Shown: positions 1-9,385, counted from the first letter of the stretch. The stretch: DNA of 64,000 bases from Myxococcales bacterium (GCA_020633315.1 JACKDV010000005.1:353231-417230); one strand, 5' to 3'. Numbers and translations are program-made. The notes: generated by a model from the sequence alone, not told the origin.

Positions 1-2040
1 GTCGAGGCAGCCCACGCACAGGTTCGGATCCGAGGCCGTGTCGCACAGCTCGCCCGGCGCACAGTCGGCATCCACGAGGCACTCCTCGCAGACGTTGGTC
101 ATCGGGTCGCAGTGCTGCCCCATCGGGCAATCACCGTCGTTCAGACAGCCCACGCACGCGTTCGGGTCCATGCCCGTGTCGCACACGCCCATCGGGCAGT
201 CCCCGTCCACGAGGCACACCTCGCAGACCATGGCCCCGGTGTCGCAGACCATGCCCATCGGGCAGTCCGCGGTCACCAGGCAGCCCACGCAGGTGTCGGT
301 GGTGGGGTTGCACGCCGGGGTGGGCGCACTGCAATCGCCGTTGTCGACACACTCCACGCACTGCTGCACGGTGAGGTCACAGACCGGGTTGGCCGGGTCC
401 GTGCAGTCGGCATTGGTCACGCAGCCCACGCAGCTGTTGGTGCTCGGGTCGCAGGCCGGGTTGGCCGGATCCAGGCAGTCCGCGCTGGTCAGGCACTCCA
501 CGCAGGCCTGAGCCATCGTGTCGCAGACCGGCGTGCTCCCACCGCAGTAGGTGCTGTTGACGCACTCCACGCAGGTCATCACCCCCAGATCGCAGGCCGG
601 GTTGGCCGGATCCGTGCAGTCGGCATCGCTCAGGCAGCCCACGCACTCGTTGGGGTTGGCGCCCAGGTTGCACACCCCACCGGGGCAATCCGCGTCGACC
701 AGACAGGGCTCGCATACCTGGGTCATCAGGTCGCAGAACGGCGTCGGCGCGTTGCAGTCCGTGTCGTCGACACAGCCCACGCAGGCGTTGGGATCGGCCG
801 TCGTGTCGCAGACCATGCCCGGTCCGCAGTCGCCGTCAGTGAGGCAGACCTCGCAGACGTTGGTGGCCATGTCGCAGACCTCGCCCATCGCGCAGTCCGC
901 ATCCACCACGCACTCCACACAGACCTGACCGCCGGCCACGTTGCAGACCGCCTCCGGCGGGGAGCAGTCGGCATCGTCCACGCAGTCCACACACAGCTGA
1001 GCCGCGGTGTCGCAGTTGGGCGTGGGCTCGCTGCAGTGCATGTCGCTCAGGCAGGGCACGCAGACGTTGGGATCGGGTCCGAGGTCACACGCCGGGTTGG
1101 CCGGATCGCTGCAGTCGGCGTCGCTCAGACAGCCAGTGCAGGTGTTGATCGCGGTGTCGCACACCGGGTTGGCCGGATCGCTGCAGTCGGCGTCGCTCAG
1201 ACAGCCCACGCAGACCTGCGCGGTCGGGTCACAGACCGGCATCGCCGGGTCCGTGCAATCGGAGTCCACCAAGCAGCCCACGCAGGTGTTGGGATCTTGG
1301 TTGGTGTCACAGACCGGCGTCGGGTCGGCGCAGTCGCCATCGTCGAGACAGCCCTCGCAGACGTTGGTCGTCGGATCACAGACCATGCCCATCGGGCAGT
1401 CCGTGTCGACGATGCAGCCCACGCACATGTGGCGATCGGTGCAGACGCCCATGGGGCAATCCTCGTCGTCCACGCACACCACACAGGTGCTGTCGTCGGG
1501 ATTGCACACCGGGGTGGGCGCCTCGCAGTCGTCATCCACCAGGCAGTCCACGCAGATGCTACTCGAGGTGTCGCAGACCTCGCCCGTGGGACAGTCGTCG
1601 TCGCCCAGGCAGTCCACGCAGACGTGGATGCTCGGGTCGCAGACCCCCTCGGCACAGTCCTCGTCGATCGCACAGCCGAGGATGCAGCTGTCGTCGTCGG
1701 AGCAGTACTCGCCGAGCGGGCAGACGTCGTTGTCCGGCGTGCAGGGCACGCAGGTCTCGGTGTCGAGGTCGCACACCGGAGTGTCGCCGCCGCAGTCCTC
1801 GTCGCCATCACAGCCACCCCCGCCTGCGGTGCCGGCCGTGGTGTCGACGCCGGTGGTGGGGATCATCGTCGTGCCGCTGTCCCCCGCCGAGCCACCGCCG
1901 CTGCCGTCGGGGACGATCTGGCACTTCTCTCCGCGCGGCCCGAAGCCGTCGTCGAGGCAGGGATCGCCACACGCGGCCACCGTCAGCGGTACCGCGAGCC
2001 CAACAAGACGTAGGAACAATGGTTTCAAGCGAGGGGTCAT
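1..2040 (-). CDS. Cys-rich tandem-repeat lipoprotein (partial, C-terminus outside window)
   Basis: Reads leftward from an ATG at 2040 and is still open at base 1 (680 codons seen). An AGGAAG ribosome-binding site lies about 7 bases before the ATG. The N-terminus is a lipoprotein signal with lipobox VAAC (Cys24), then a Gly/Ser/Thr linker to residue 76. From Cys77 there are about 26 back-to-back units of 20-26 residues with the spacing C-x5-C-x(4-7)-C-x(5-8)-C-x2; most units begin CL.DADC or similar, so the chain is rich in Asp as well as Cys. No enzyme domain is visible. Repeats of this type are common in myxobacterial surface proteins and often score weakly against Dickkopf-N/EB-like Cys modules. 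I infer an outer-membrane-anchored, disulfide-stabilised stalk; function unknown. The long open frames on the opposite strand are low-complexity shadows of the repeats. Confidence 0.88.
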   Translation of the reverse strand, partial: MTPRLKPLFLRLVGLAVPLTVAACGDPCLDDGFGPRGEKCQIVPDGSGGGSAGDSGTTMIPTTGVDTTAGTAGGGGCDGDEDCGGDTPVCDLDTETCVPCTPDNDVCPLGEYCSDDDSCILGCAIDEDCAEGVCDPSIHVCVDCLGDDDCPTGEVCDTSSSICVDCLVDDDCEAPTPVCNPDDSTCVVCVDDEDCPMGVCTDRHMCVGCIVDTDCPMGMVCDPTTNVCEGCLDDGDCADPTPVCDTNQDPNTCVGCLVDSDCTDPAMPVCDPTAQVCVGCLSDADCSDPANPVCDTAINTCTGCLSDADCSDPANPACDLGPDPNVCVPCLSDMHCSEPTPNCDTAAQLCVDCVDDADCSPPEAVCNVAGGQVCVECVVDADCAMGEVCDMATNVCEVCLTDGDCGPGMVCDTTADPNACVGCVDDTDCNAPTPFCDLMTQVCEPCLVDADCPGGVCNLGANPNECVGCLSDADCTDPANPACDLGVMTCVECVNSTYCGGSTPVCDTMAQACVECLTSADCLDPANPACDPSTNSCVGCVTNADCTDPANPVCDLTVQQCVECVDNGDCSAPTPACNPTTDTCVGCLVTADCPMGMVCDTGAMVCEVCLVDGDCPMGVCDTGMDPNACVGCLNDGDCPMGQHCDPMTNVCEECLVDADCAPGELCDTASDPNLCVGCLD

Positions 2041-2137
2041 GGCTGACTTCCTGTTGCTCGTCGCACCCCCGAAGCGGGGCGTGGATGTTCGCGACATGGT
2101 GGGGGCGAGGTTCCGCCCGGTTCGGCTCGATGGCTAG

Positions 2138-3697
2138 CTACTGGATGATCTTGAACTCGATGCGTCGGTTCTTGGCCCGACCCTTCTTGCTCTTGTTGGT
2201 GTCGATGGGCTCGTCGGGGCCCGCTCCGCGGGTCTTGATCCGAGCCGTGTCGACGCCCTTCGACACGAGGTAGTCGCGCACCGCGTCGGCGCGCGCCTGC
2301 GACAGCTCGATGTTGTGCTCGCGGTTGCCCACGTCGTCGGTGTGACCGGAGACCTCCACCTTCACGTCGGGGAACTTCAGCAGCACGTCGATCGCCGCAT
2401 CGAGGGTGGGCTTGGACTTGGGCTGGATGACCGCCTCGTCCGTCTGGAAGCGGATGCCCTCGATCACGCCGGTGAACCTCTGCACCTCGATCGGCACCTC
2501 GTCGGGGCAGCCGTCGCCGTCCTGGTAGCCGTTGGCCGTCTCGGGCTCCTCGATGCACTCGTCGACGTCGTCGTAGATCCCGTCGCCGTCGGTGTCGCGG
2601 ATCGGGCAGCCGTCGGGCTCCACCCCCGCCTCCTCCACGCAGGCGTCGTCGTCGTCGGGGAAGCCATCGCCGTCCTTGTCGCGGACCGGGCAGCCATCGG
2701 GCGCCACCCCGGCCTCCTCCACGCAGGAGTCCTCGGGATCCATGAAGCCGTCGCCGTCGGTGTCGCGGATCGGGCAGCCGTCGGGCGCCACCCCGGCCTC
2801 CTCCACGCAGGCGTCGTCGGGATCGAGGAAGCCGTCGCCGTCGGTGTCGGGCGGCGGGGGCGGAGGCGCGGGCTTGGGCCGCCCGAGCACCAGCGCGAAC
2901 GACAGCAGCGCCTCGAAGTTGTGGTTCTGAAAGGTGGCGTCGACCGACTGCTTGTGGCTCACCACGTCGCGCAGGTCGATCCGCAGCTGGGTGCGGCGGC
3001 TCAGGTAGAGCTTGGCACCGCCGCCGAAGTAGAGCGAGGGGTCGACGTCGTTGCCGAGCGCGGCCCGATCGCTGGAGACCGCGAGCGCCCCGGCCCCCAG
3101 CACCACGAAGGGAGTGATGCTCCACTTGGGGATCTGCCCGATGAGCCCTCCGCGTACCGTCCACAGCGTGGCCGAGACGTCCGTGTCGGTGTGGGTGGGC
3201 ATCACTGCCCCCTCGACCTCGATGCCGAGGAAGCGCAGCGGCAGGTAGCTCACCCGTGCGCCGATCTCGGGAGCCACCGTGGCCAGGCCATGGAAGCCCT
3301 GGTCGGGCAGGTCGAGGTCGGCCTCGAAGAGCTCGTGGTTGGCACCTGGCAAGTAGACGCCGCCGAAGATCCCGAGCTCGACCAGGTTGCGGGTGGGCGG
3401 CCAGCGACGGATCCACGGGGTGGTCGAGCCCGAGTCGCCCTTGGCCTCCTTGCCATTCTTGCCCTTGCCCTTCTTGCCCTTGCCGTCCGTGTCGGCCTCG
3501 GCGGCCCCATCCTTCTTCTTGCTCTTCTTGCCCTTGGCCCCGAGCCTCACCGAGCCCGATGCGCTGGCCTCCCCCTCGGCCTCCGCCTCTTCGGGAGCGA
3601 ATGTGTCGGAATCATCGTTCTGCAGGCCATGAGCGGCAGAAACACCATCGACGGCCAACACGGAGGAGATGACGATCAGCGGAAATATCGGTGCCAT
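2138..3697 (-). CDS. OmpA-family outer-membrane protein with TSP3 calcium repeats
   Basis: 519 residues from ATG 3697; a TTG six codons upstream is possible but less likely. Residues 1-22 are a signal peptide ending near VSA. A Lys/Glu-rich charged segment follows (about 50-90), then a domain of aromatic, alternating character consistent with an outer-membrane beta-barrel, four thrombospondin type 3 repeats of the form DTDGDGF..D.DAC...AG..PDGCP, and a C-terminal OmpA peptidoglycan-binding domain with the GHTDDVGN, LSQARA and NRRIEF signatures. Known role of the family: noncovalent tethering of the outer membrane to peptidoglycan; TSP3 repeats bind calcium. A basic Lys-rich patch before the barrel is unusual. 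It sits 97 bases downstream of the Cys-rich lipoprotein start, same strand direction but with its own upstream region. Confidence 0.93.
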   Translation of the reverse strand: MAPIFPLIVISSVLAVDGVSAAHGLQNDDSDTFAPEEAEAEGEASASGSVRLGAKGKKSKKKDGAAEADTDGKGKKGKGKNGKEAKGDSGSTTPWIRRWPPTRNLVELGIFGGVYLPGANHELFEADLDLPDQGFHGLATVAPEIGARVSYLPLRFLGIEVEGAVMPTHTDTDVSATLWTVRGGLIGQIPKWSITPFVVLGAGALAVSSDRAALGNDVDPSLYFGGGAKLYLSRRTQLRIDLRDVVSHKQSVDATFQNHNFEALLSFALVLGRPKPAPPPPPPDTDGDGFLDPDDACVEEAGVAPDGCPIRDTDGDGFMDPEDSCVEEAGVAPDGCPVRDKDGDGFPDDDDACVEEAGVEPDGCPIRDTDGDGIYDDVDECIEEPETANGYQDGDGCPDEVPIEVQRFTGVIEGIRFQTDEAVIQPKSKPTLDAAIDVLLKFPDVKVEVSGHTDDVGNREHNIELSQARADAVRDYLVSKGVDTARIKTRGAGPDEPIDTNKSKKGRAKNRRIEFKIIQ

Positions 3698-3827
3698 GGG
3701 TAACCGCAGATTCAATTACAGACAGTATCAACTCACGATCAGTGACACCACCCACAATCCCCTCCGGGCGCTTTCAGCCGGTTTCGATTTCCGGTCGAGC
3801 CGGTGGCTCACTGGTGCCGAGTCGTCG

Positions 3828-4247
3828 TCAGGAGAGACCGGCCATGCGCAGCACGTCCTTGGTGCGCTTGCCCAGCTCGGCTCGAGTCTCGGAGTGCACG
3901 AGGGTCATCGCATCGTCCAGCGGCACGTCGCCCGCCCATGCGTCGACGAGCATGTCCCCGGGTAGCTCGCGACGGAGCATGCGATACGCGTGGGAGGCCG
4001 CGTAGAGATCGTCCATCAGACCCAGGGGACCCAGCTCCGCCTCGGGCATCACGTCGTCGGGCACCACGAAGTACGCGAGCACCGAGGTGACCACCGACCG
4101 GGCGGTGCGGGGCAGGCGGGGATCGACCAGCAGGCGAGCGAAGAAGCTGAACACCTCGGGCGCGAGCCTCACGGCCTGCTGCCGTGAGCCCTCGTACTCG
4201 TGCACGAAGCGGTACAGGGCCGCCGCGTAGTCGGGGACCTCGAACAC
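3828..4247 (-). CDS. DUF1232 (YkvA-like) protein
   Basis: 139 residues from GTG 4247. The central stretch LAYFVVPDDVMPE..LG..G..DDLY matches the DUF1232/YkvA motif, a short helical domain around a conserved proline-aspartate turn; biochemical function of the family is unknown. No signal peptide is seen. The GTG is preceded by GATAAT ending 8 bases upstream and by no Shine-Dalgarno match, so I favour a leaderless start here. A competing 162-codon frame on the same strand is Arg/Pro-rich and looks like a shadow. Confidence 0.75.
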   Translation of the reverse strand: MFEVPDYAAALYRFVHEYEGSRQQAVRLAPEVFSFFARLLVDPRLPRTARSVVTSVLAYFVVPDDVMPEAELGPLGLMDDLYAASHAYRMLRRELPGDMLVDAWAGDVPLDDAMTLVHSETRAELGKRTKDVLRMAGLS

Positions 4248-4320
4248 CGTCGCCCATTATCCCGGACCCGACGATGCCGGGCCACGGAAAGTCCACGGGA
4301 CGAATGCGCTCGTGCGCGGA

Positions 4321-6855
4321 TCACAGGGTGACCGCGGGGATCAGCGGCTCGACCACCTCGAGCACCAGTACGCCGTTCGACCAGGTGTGGACGCCCCCCG
4401 CGACGCCTTCGTCGACGAAGCCGGCCCCGCTCAGATCGACCTCGAGGGTGTCGCCCGCGTCTCCGAGCACGCGCAGCGTGTGGGAAGGTCCCACCATGGC
4501 TCGAAGGTCGCGCAGCTCCATGGTGAGCAGGTTGTCGCCGGTCCCGGTGATGTCGAAGACCTCGATGTCCCGGATCGCGGCGTCGATGATCACGCCCAGG
4601 TCGAGCTGGACCCCGCCGTCCTCGAAGGCCAGGGTGTCGTAGCCGCTCCCCCCTCGCACCCGGAACAGCTGACCCGAGCGCACGCCGATGAGGTCGTCGC
4701 CCGCTCCCGCGTAGAGCACGTCGGATCCGCCCTCGCCGTGGATCTCGTCGGCCCCCGCCCCCGCGACGATCACGTCGAGGCCGGGGCCGCCCACCAGCAC
4801 GTCGTCACCGTCGTCGCCGAGCTGGGTGAGCGCGCCGCTGAGGTTGCCCCCCAGCACCACGTAGCTGCGGCCGGCATCGACCCCGGAGGGCGGGTTGGCT
4901 CGACGCGCCGAGATCACCAGGTCACCGAAGCCATCGCCGTCCACGTCTCCCGCCCCGCCGACCGCCCAGCCCAGCTCGTCGTTGGCCGCCTCGGCGACCA
5001 GCGAGAAGCCGCCCAGGCGCACGGTGAGATCGGCCAGGGGCACGCCCGCGCCGTCGGACTTGCCGAACACCACGTAGCCGCGGCCCGAGTAGAGCCCGGG
5101 CATGTCCATGTTGGGGGTGCCCAGGCCGAGGTCGGCGAAGCCATCGCCGTCCATGTCGCCGGGGCCGGCCACCGCAAGCCCGAGGAAGTCCACGGTGCTC
5201 TCGCCGTCGACCACGAAGCCGCCCGCCCCGGTGGCCACGTTGGCCAGCAGCACGGTGGACGAGTCGGCCTTGCCGAACACCACGTAGGTGCGCCCCTGCA
5301 GCAGCAGGTCGTCCTCGTCGTAGGGCACGCCCACCGCCACGTCGGAGCGGCCGTCGCCGTTGACGTCGCCCAGCCCCGCGATCGCGGTGCAGGCCTCGTC
5401 GAGGGCCGCGACGCCGTCGATGAAGAAGCCGCCCGCCCCCAGCGAGCTCACGTCGATCGGATTGGTGCTGGTGCGGCCGAAGACCACGTAGCAGCGACCC
5501 GAGTTGCTGTTGCCCCCCGCGTTGGCCAGCTGCGCGCCCACCAGCACGTCGGCCAGGCCGTCGCCGTTGACGTCGCCGGCCCCCGCCACGGTGGTGCCGG
5601 AGTTGTCGTCGAAGCCCGCCCCGCGCACCACGAAGCCGCCCACGCCCAGGTACACGTCGGCCAGCGCCACCGCGGTGGTGTCGGCTTTGCCGTGCACCAC
5701 GTAGGTCCGCCCCGCGCCGGGGATCGGACCGCCCTCGGGTGCGCCCACCATCAGATCGGCTCGACCGTCGCCATCCACGTCGCCGGCCCCCGCCACGGCC
5801 GTGCCCGCGTCCTCGCCGGTCACGTCGCCCTCGAGCACGAAGCCGCCGATGCCCATCGCCACGTCGGCCAGCGCCACCGCGGCGCCGTCGGCCTTGCCGT
5901 GCACCAGGTAGGCGCGCCCGGCCGGGCCGGCTCCCGGCGCCCCGATCAGCACGTCGGCCAGGCCGTCGCCGTCCACGTCGCCCACGATCGCGGCCGAGGT
6001 GCCCGCCCCGTCGCCCGCGACCTCGCCCTCGATCACGAAGCCCCCCGTGCCGGCCGAGACGTCGGCGAGCTCGACCGGAGGTCCCGCCACGCGACCGTGC
6101 ACCACCCAGATCCGCCCCGCGCCACCCGGGACCAGCGGCGTGGTGACCAGCAGATCGTCGAGGCCATCGCCGTTCACGTCGCCGCCGCCCGCCACCCAGA
6201 AGCCCGACTCGTCGTCGGCCAGCTCGCCGTCGATCACGAAGCCGTCCACGCCGGCCACCAGCGCGTCCATGCCCACCGCGACCGGGCCCACCGAGACCCG
6301 GGCCGTGCCCATCGCGATCCCCCCGGAGGCGTCGCTCACCGTGTAGCCGAAGCGGTCGTCGCCCACGAAGCCGGCCGCGGGCTGGTACTCGAAGCTGCCG
6401 TCGGGCTGCATGGTGATGGTGCCTCCCCCCGCGCTCATCGCATCGAAGGCATCCACGCTCAGCGCCTCGCCCTCGGGATCGACGTCGTTGGCCAGCACGC
6501 CCGCGGCGGCATCGACCACCAGCGGCGCCGCGTCCTCGCGCACGAAGTAGAGGTCGTCGCTCGGCTCGGGCGGGAGGTTGGGCTCGCCGCTGCTCGACTC
6601 CGAGCCGGTGCCGGTCGAGTCCACCGCCGAGGTGGCCTCGCCGCTCGAGCCGGTGGAGTCCAGGCCCATGGTCGCGCTGCCGGTCGATCCCGTGGCGTCG
6701 GTGTCCGGCGGCGCCTCGGTGGTGCCGCTGTCTCCGGGTCCCGTGCCCGTGCCCATGGGAGTGACCGTTTGGTCGTCTCCACAACCAACCATGCTCGCCG
6801 CTGCCACCCACATCGCGCCCACCAGGGCCACTCGACCACGACCAACCATGCGCAT
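4321..6855 (-). CDS. FG-GAP repeat lipoprotein with cadherin-like and RTX-like domains
   Basis: 844 residues from ATG 6855, chosen because TACCAT ends 6 bases upstream and because a longer frame would run into the divergent gene. Lipobox MVGC (Cys25), then a Ser/Thr/Gly/Asp linker to about residue 110. Next is one bacterial cadherin/Ig-like domain of the type found in large adhesins (VLANDVDPEGEAL, GSFEYQPAAGFVG). Seven FG-GAP repeats follow, each with a calcium-loop such as GDVNGDG or GDVDGDG and a recurring GGFV(I/V).G lead-in, building an integrin-alpha-like propeller. The C-terminus has glycine/aspartate nonapeptide-like stretches (GDDGDDVLVGG, GAGADEIHGEGGSD) like RTX beta-rolls. Likely an outer-surface calcium-dependent binding protein. 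Ligand unknown. Confidence 0.92.
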   Translation of the reverse strand: MRMVGRGRVALVGAMWVAAASMVGCGDDQTVTPMGTGTGPGDSGTTEAPPDTDATGSTGSATMGLDSTGSSGEATSAVDSTGTGSESSSGEPNLPPEPSDDLYFVREDAAPLVVDAAAGVLANDVDPEGEALSVDAFDAMSAGGGTITMQPDGSFEYQPAAGFVGDDRFGYTVSDASGGIAMGTARVSVGPVAVGMDALVAGVDGFVIDGELADDESGFWVAGGGDVNGDGLDDLLVTTPLVPGGAGRIWVVHGRVAGPPVELADVSAGTGGFVIEGEVAGDGAGTSAAIVGDVDGDGLADVLIGAPGAGPAGRAYLVHGKADGAAVALADVAMGIGGFVLEGDVTGEDAGTAVAGAGDVDGDGRADLMVGAPEGGPIPGAGRTYVVHGKADTTAVALADVYLGVGGFVVRGAGFDDNSGTTVAGAGDVNGDGLADVLVGAQLANAGGNSNSGRCYVVFGRTSTNPIDVSSLGAGGFFIDGVAALDEACTAIAGLGDVNGDGRSDVAVGVPYDEDDLLLQGRTYVVFGKADSSTVLLANVATGAGGFVVDGESTVDFLGLAVAGPGDMDGDGFADLGLGTPNMDMPGLYSGRGYVVFGKSDGAGVPLADLTVRLGGFSLVAEAANDELGWAVGGAGDVDGDGFGDLVISARRANPPSGVDAGRSYVVLGGNLSGALTQLGDDGDDVLVGGPGLDVIVAGAGADEIHGEGGSDVLYAGAGDDLIGVRSGQLFRVRGGSGYDTLAFEDGGVQLDLGVIIDAAIRDIEVFDITGTGDNLLTMELRDLRAMVGPSHTLRVLGDAGDTLEVDLSGAGFVDEGVAGGVHTWSNGVLVLEVVEPLIPAVTL

Positions 6856-6861
6856 AGGACG

Positions 6862-6867
6862 ATGGTA
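6862..6867 (-). promoter_or_regulatory. TANNNT box before the FG-GAP lipoprotein
   Basis: TACCAT on the minus strand, six bases before ATG 6855; leaderless promoter candidate. Confidence 0.4.
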
Positions 6868-6940
6868 GCCCTCGACGAGCCCCGCGGGCAGCCGCGAGCC
6901 CCGACCTGCGCTCCGACTGTGGTACTCATCGAATGCGACC

Positions 6941-8119
6941 ATGCCCACGGGATGCGTAGCCCTGCTGCTCACCCTCGGGATCGGTCCCGTGCTGGGGGAG
7001 GCGGCGGGCACCGACCCCATGGAGTTCGTGGCCGAGCCGGATCTCGACGAGCTCGAGGCCGAGGCCGACGAAGGGCTGCCGCTGGTGAGCTCGCTGGCCG
7101 AGGTGCTGGCCGCAGCGCCGGCCGTGGAGATCCCGGCGCGCCCCACCCTGGTGCGTCACCGGATCCGCCCCCGCGAGCGACTCACCCACATCGCCATCCG
7201 CTACGGAGTGCGACGCGAGGACCTGCTGCGCTGGAACCCCAGCCTGGCCGACGACGAGGAATTCCCCAGCGGCCGCCGCACCCTCAAGGTCAAGGCACGT
7301 CGCCTGCCGCCGCCGCGGGTGAAGGTGCGCTACGTGGTGCAGGCGGACGAGGACTGGATGGACGTGGCGGTGAAGTTCCACGTGCCGCACCGCGACCTGC
7401 ACGCCTACAACTGGAACCTCCGCACGCTGCAGCCGGGCCAGGAGATCACCCTGTGGATCGATCCCGGCTGGCCGCAGACCCTGCACCCGGGCGAGGGCCC
7501 GCCGGTGCCCGAGCGCTTCGACGTACCCATGGGTGCCCTGAGCGTGGGTCGGCCCAACCGCGGGCGCCTGCAGGACGGCGTGCTGCTGCCCCTGAGCGAC
7601 CTCTACACCCGCAAGGAGCCCACCTCGGGGCTGTGGGGGAGCAGCCATGCCATCCTGCAGATCCACCGCGCCTTCGCGATCTTCCGCCACGACACCGGCT
7701 ACGAGGGCGAGGTGGTGATCGGCGCGCTGAGCCGCCGCCGCGGCGGTCGCTTCTCGCCGCACGTCTCGCACCAGAGCGGGCGAGACATCGACATCCGCCT
7801 GCCGCTGTGGCCCGGGGCGGATCCCGACGGCTCGCCGAGCATCGACGAGATCGACTGGTACGCCGCCTGGGGCCTGGTGCGGGCGTTCATCGACACGGGA
7901 GAGGTCGACACGATCTTCCTCGACGTCAGCCGCCACCGCTTCCTCTACGAGGCGGCGCGCGGCATGGGCGAGACTCCCGAGAGCCTCGAGGCGGTGATCA
8001 AGTGGCCGCGCTGGAGCGGCGACAGCCGCCCGGTGGTCCGGCACTCCAAGGGACACGACACGCACATCCACGTGCGGATCAAGTGCGGCCCCGACGAGCC
8101 CCGCTGCCGCAAGCGCTGA
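6941..8119 (+). CDS. LysM-containing M74-family (MepA-like) murein endopeptidase
   Basis: 392 residues. An N-terminal signal segment (MPTGCVALLLTLGIG) leads to two LysM-type modules at about residues 70-115 and 125-165. The C-terminal half is a penicillin-insensitive murein endopeptidase: SHQSGRDID gives the zinc ligands His277 and Asp284 with the MepA spacing H-x6-D, and GHDTHIHVR near the C-terminus supplies the third histidine. Family chemistry: cleavage of D-alanyl-meso-diaminopimelate crosslinks (LD/DD) in peptidoglycan, in the periplasm. E. coli MepA is about 270 residues and has no LysM, so the added wall-binding modules are the notable feature. It is divergent from the FG-GAP lipoprotein across 85 bases. 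Confidence 0.93.
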   Translation: MPTGCVALLLTLGIGPVLGEAAGTDPMEFVAEPDLDELEAEADEGLPLVSSLAEVLAAAPAVEIPARPTLVRHRIRPRERLTHIAIRYGVRREDLLRWNPSLADDEEFPSGRRTLKVKARRLPPPRVKVRYVVQADEDWMDVAVKFHVPHRDLHAYNWNLRTLQPGQEITLWIDPGWPQTLHPGEGPPVPERFDVPMGALSVGRPNRGRLQDGVLLPLSDLYTRKEPTSGLWGSSHAILQIHRAFAIFRHDTGYEGEVVIGALSRRRGGRFSPHVSHQSGRDIDIRLPLWPGADPDGSPSIDEIDWYAAWGLVRAFIDTGEVDTIFLDVSRHRFLYEAARGMGETPESLEAVIKWPRWSGDSRPVVRHSKGHDTHIHVRIKCGPDEPRCRKR

Positions 8120-8135
8120 GCCCGAGGGGCCGTGC

Positions 8136-8141
8136 TAGGGT
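8136..8141 (+). promoter_or_regulatory. TANNNT box before the FGE-like lipoprotein
   Basis: TAGGGT, seven bases before GTG 8149; decides the start over GTG 8140, which overlaps the box. Confidence 0.35.
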
Positions 8142-8148
8142 GACGCTC

Positions 8149-9363
8149 GTGCTGGCTCCTCGCGCGCCCGGGTGGAAGAGGTCGTCGTCGGTGATCGCGG
8201 TGTTGCTCGCGGGGTGTGGCAACCCGGCGTCGCGTCCCGAGTCGGACGCGAGCACGGGCGGGATCGACTCGAGCTCGAGCGGGACCGAGACCAGCCCGTC
8301 CGAGGGCAGCTCTGCGGGCGACGGCACCGGCACCACCAGCGCCGACACCGGCGACTCGGGCCCCGACTCCACCGGCTCGGACGACACCACCACGGGCGGC
8401 GCTCCGCTCGGGTGCGCGGTGGTGGAGGTCGAGGGTGAGTGCGGGCCGGTCACCGACTGCATCGATCCCGCCACGCCCTTCCAGGCGCAGTGCGACGGCC
8501 CGCCCAGCGAGCAGTGCTGCGTGCCGGCCGGGCCTCCGTGCAGCGTGGACGGAGCCCCCGGCCTGTGCATCTCCGTGGATTCCTGCGGCCCCGGCCTGCA
8601 GGCCACGCCCGGCCTGTGCCCGGGCGACGCCAGCATCCAGTGCTGCACCGATCCCCTCACCGCCTGCGATCCCGAGGCCATGCCCACGCCCAACGAGGGG
8701 CTCGTCGAGGAGTCGTGGGATCCCGCGTGCCCGCCGGGCATGGTGCTCGCCGGCGAGGTGTGCATCGATCGCTTCGAGGCCGCGCTGGTGGTGCTCGACG
8801 GCGGGGGCGCGGTGATCGGCCACCACAGCCCCTACTTCAACCCCGGGACCACCCGGGTGCGCGCCGTGTCGCTGGCGGGGGCCATCCCGCAGGGCTACAT
8901 CAACCAGGTGCAGGCCGCCGACGCCTGCGACGAGGCGGGCAAGCGGCTGTGCACCGACCTCGAGTGGCTGCGCGCCTGCCAGGGCGCGAGCGGGAGCACC
9001 TACCCCTGGGGCAACGTGGCCGAGCCCGGGCGCTGCAACGACGCCCGCTCCATGCACCCTGCGATCGAGTACTTCGGCACCAGCGATCCGTGGATCTGGT
9101 CCGAGCTCGGGCACCCGTGCCTGTCGCAGCTCCCCCGCAGCCTCCACGTGACCGGCCAGCACGACGGCTGCATCAGCGAGGACGGTGCGCTCGACATGAT
9201 GGGCAACCTGCACGAGTGGACGGCCGATCCCACGGGCACCTTCCGCGGGGGCTTCTACGTCGACACCGTGATCAACGGGCCGGGCTGCCTGTACGCGACC
9301 ACGGCCCACGACGTGAGCCACTGGGACTACTCGACGGGCTTTCGCTGCTGCGCCGATCCCTGA
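8149..9363 (+). CDS. Lipoprotein with FGE-sulfatase (formylglycine-generating-enzyme-like) fold
   Basis: 404 residues from GTG 8149, picked because TAGGGT ends 7 bases before it; GTG 8140 is an in-frame alternative. Signal with lipobox LAGC (Cys23), a Ser/Thr/Gly linker to about residue 85, then two small Cys-rich segments and the FGE-like domain: CDEAGKRLCTDLEW, YPWGN, NLHEWTAD and a final GFRCC. Members of this superfamily include sulfatase-activating enzyme and sulfoxide synthases, but most secreted myxobacterial copies have no proven activity; the paired active-site cysteines of true FGE cannot be assigned here. I infer a surface-exposed C-type-lectin-like scaffold. It is convergent with the kinase at 9386, 22 bases apart. 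Confidence 0.85.
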   Translation: MLAPRAPGWKRSSSVIAVLLAGCGNPASRPESDASTGGIDSSSSGTETSPSEGSSAGDGTGTTSADTGDSGPDSTGSDDTTTGGAPLGCAVVEVEGECGPVTDCIDPATPFQAQCDGPPSEQCCVPAGPPCSVDGAPGLCISVDSCGPGLQATPGLCPGDASIQCCTDPLTACDPEAMPTPNEGLVEESWDPACPPGMVLAGEVCIDRFEAALVVLDGGGAVIGHHSPYFNPGTTRVRAVSLAGAIPQGYINQVQAADACDEAGKRLCTDLEWLRACQGASGSTYPWGNVAEPGRCNDARSMHPAIEYFGTSDPWIWSELGHPCLSQLPRSLHVTGQHDGCISEDGALDMMGNLHEWTADPTGTFRGGFYVDTVINGPGCLYATTAHDVSHWDYSTGFRCCADP

Positions 9364-9385
9364 GCGAGCGCGGCCGAGCGCGAGC

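Noticed and set aside
1080..1210. Near-identical short direct repeats resembling a CRISPR
   Set aside because: They are codon-level repeats of the Cys-rich protein, with no spacers and in frame throughout.
112..2013. 633-codon plus-strand open frame
   Set aside because: It is the antisense of the Cys-rich repeat lipoprotein; its His/Ala/Val/Arg repeats are a GC-skew shadow and it lacks any domain or start signal.
4312..9363. 1683-codon plus-strand open frame spanning three genes
   Set aside because: Only its last 404 codons are coding (FGE-like lipoprotein); the rest is antisense to the FG-GAP gene and out of frame with the LysM-M74 gene.
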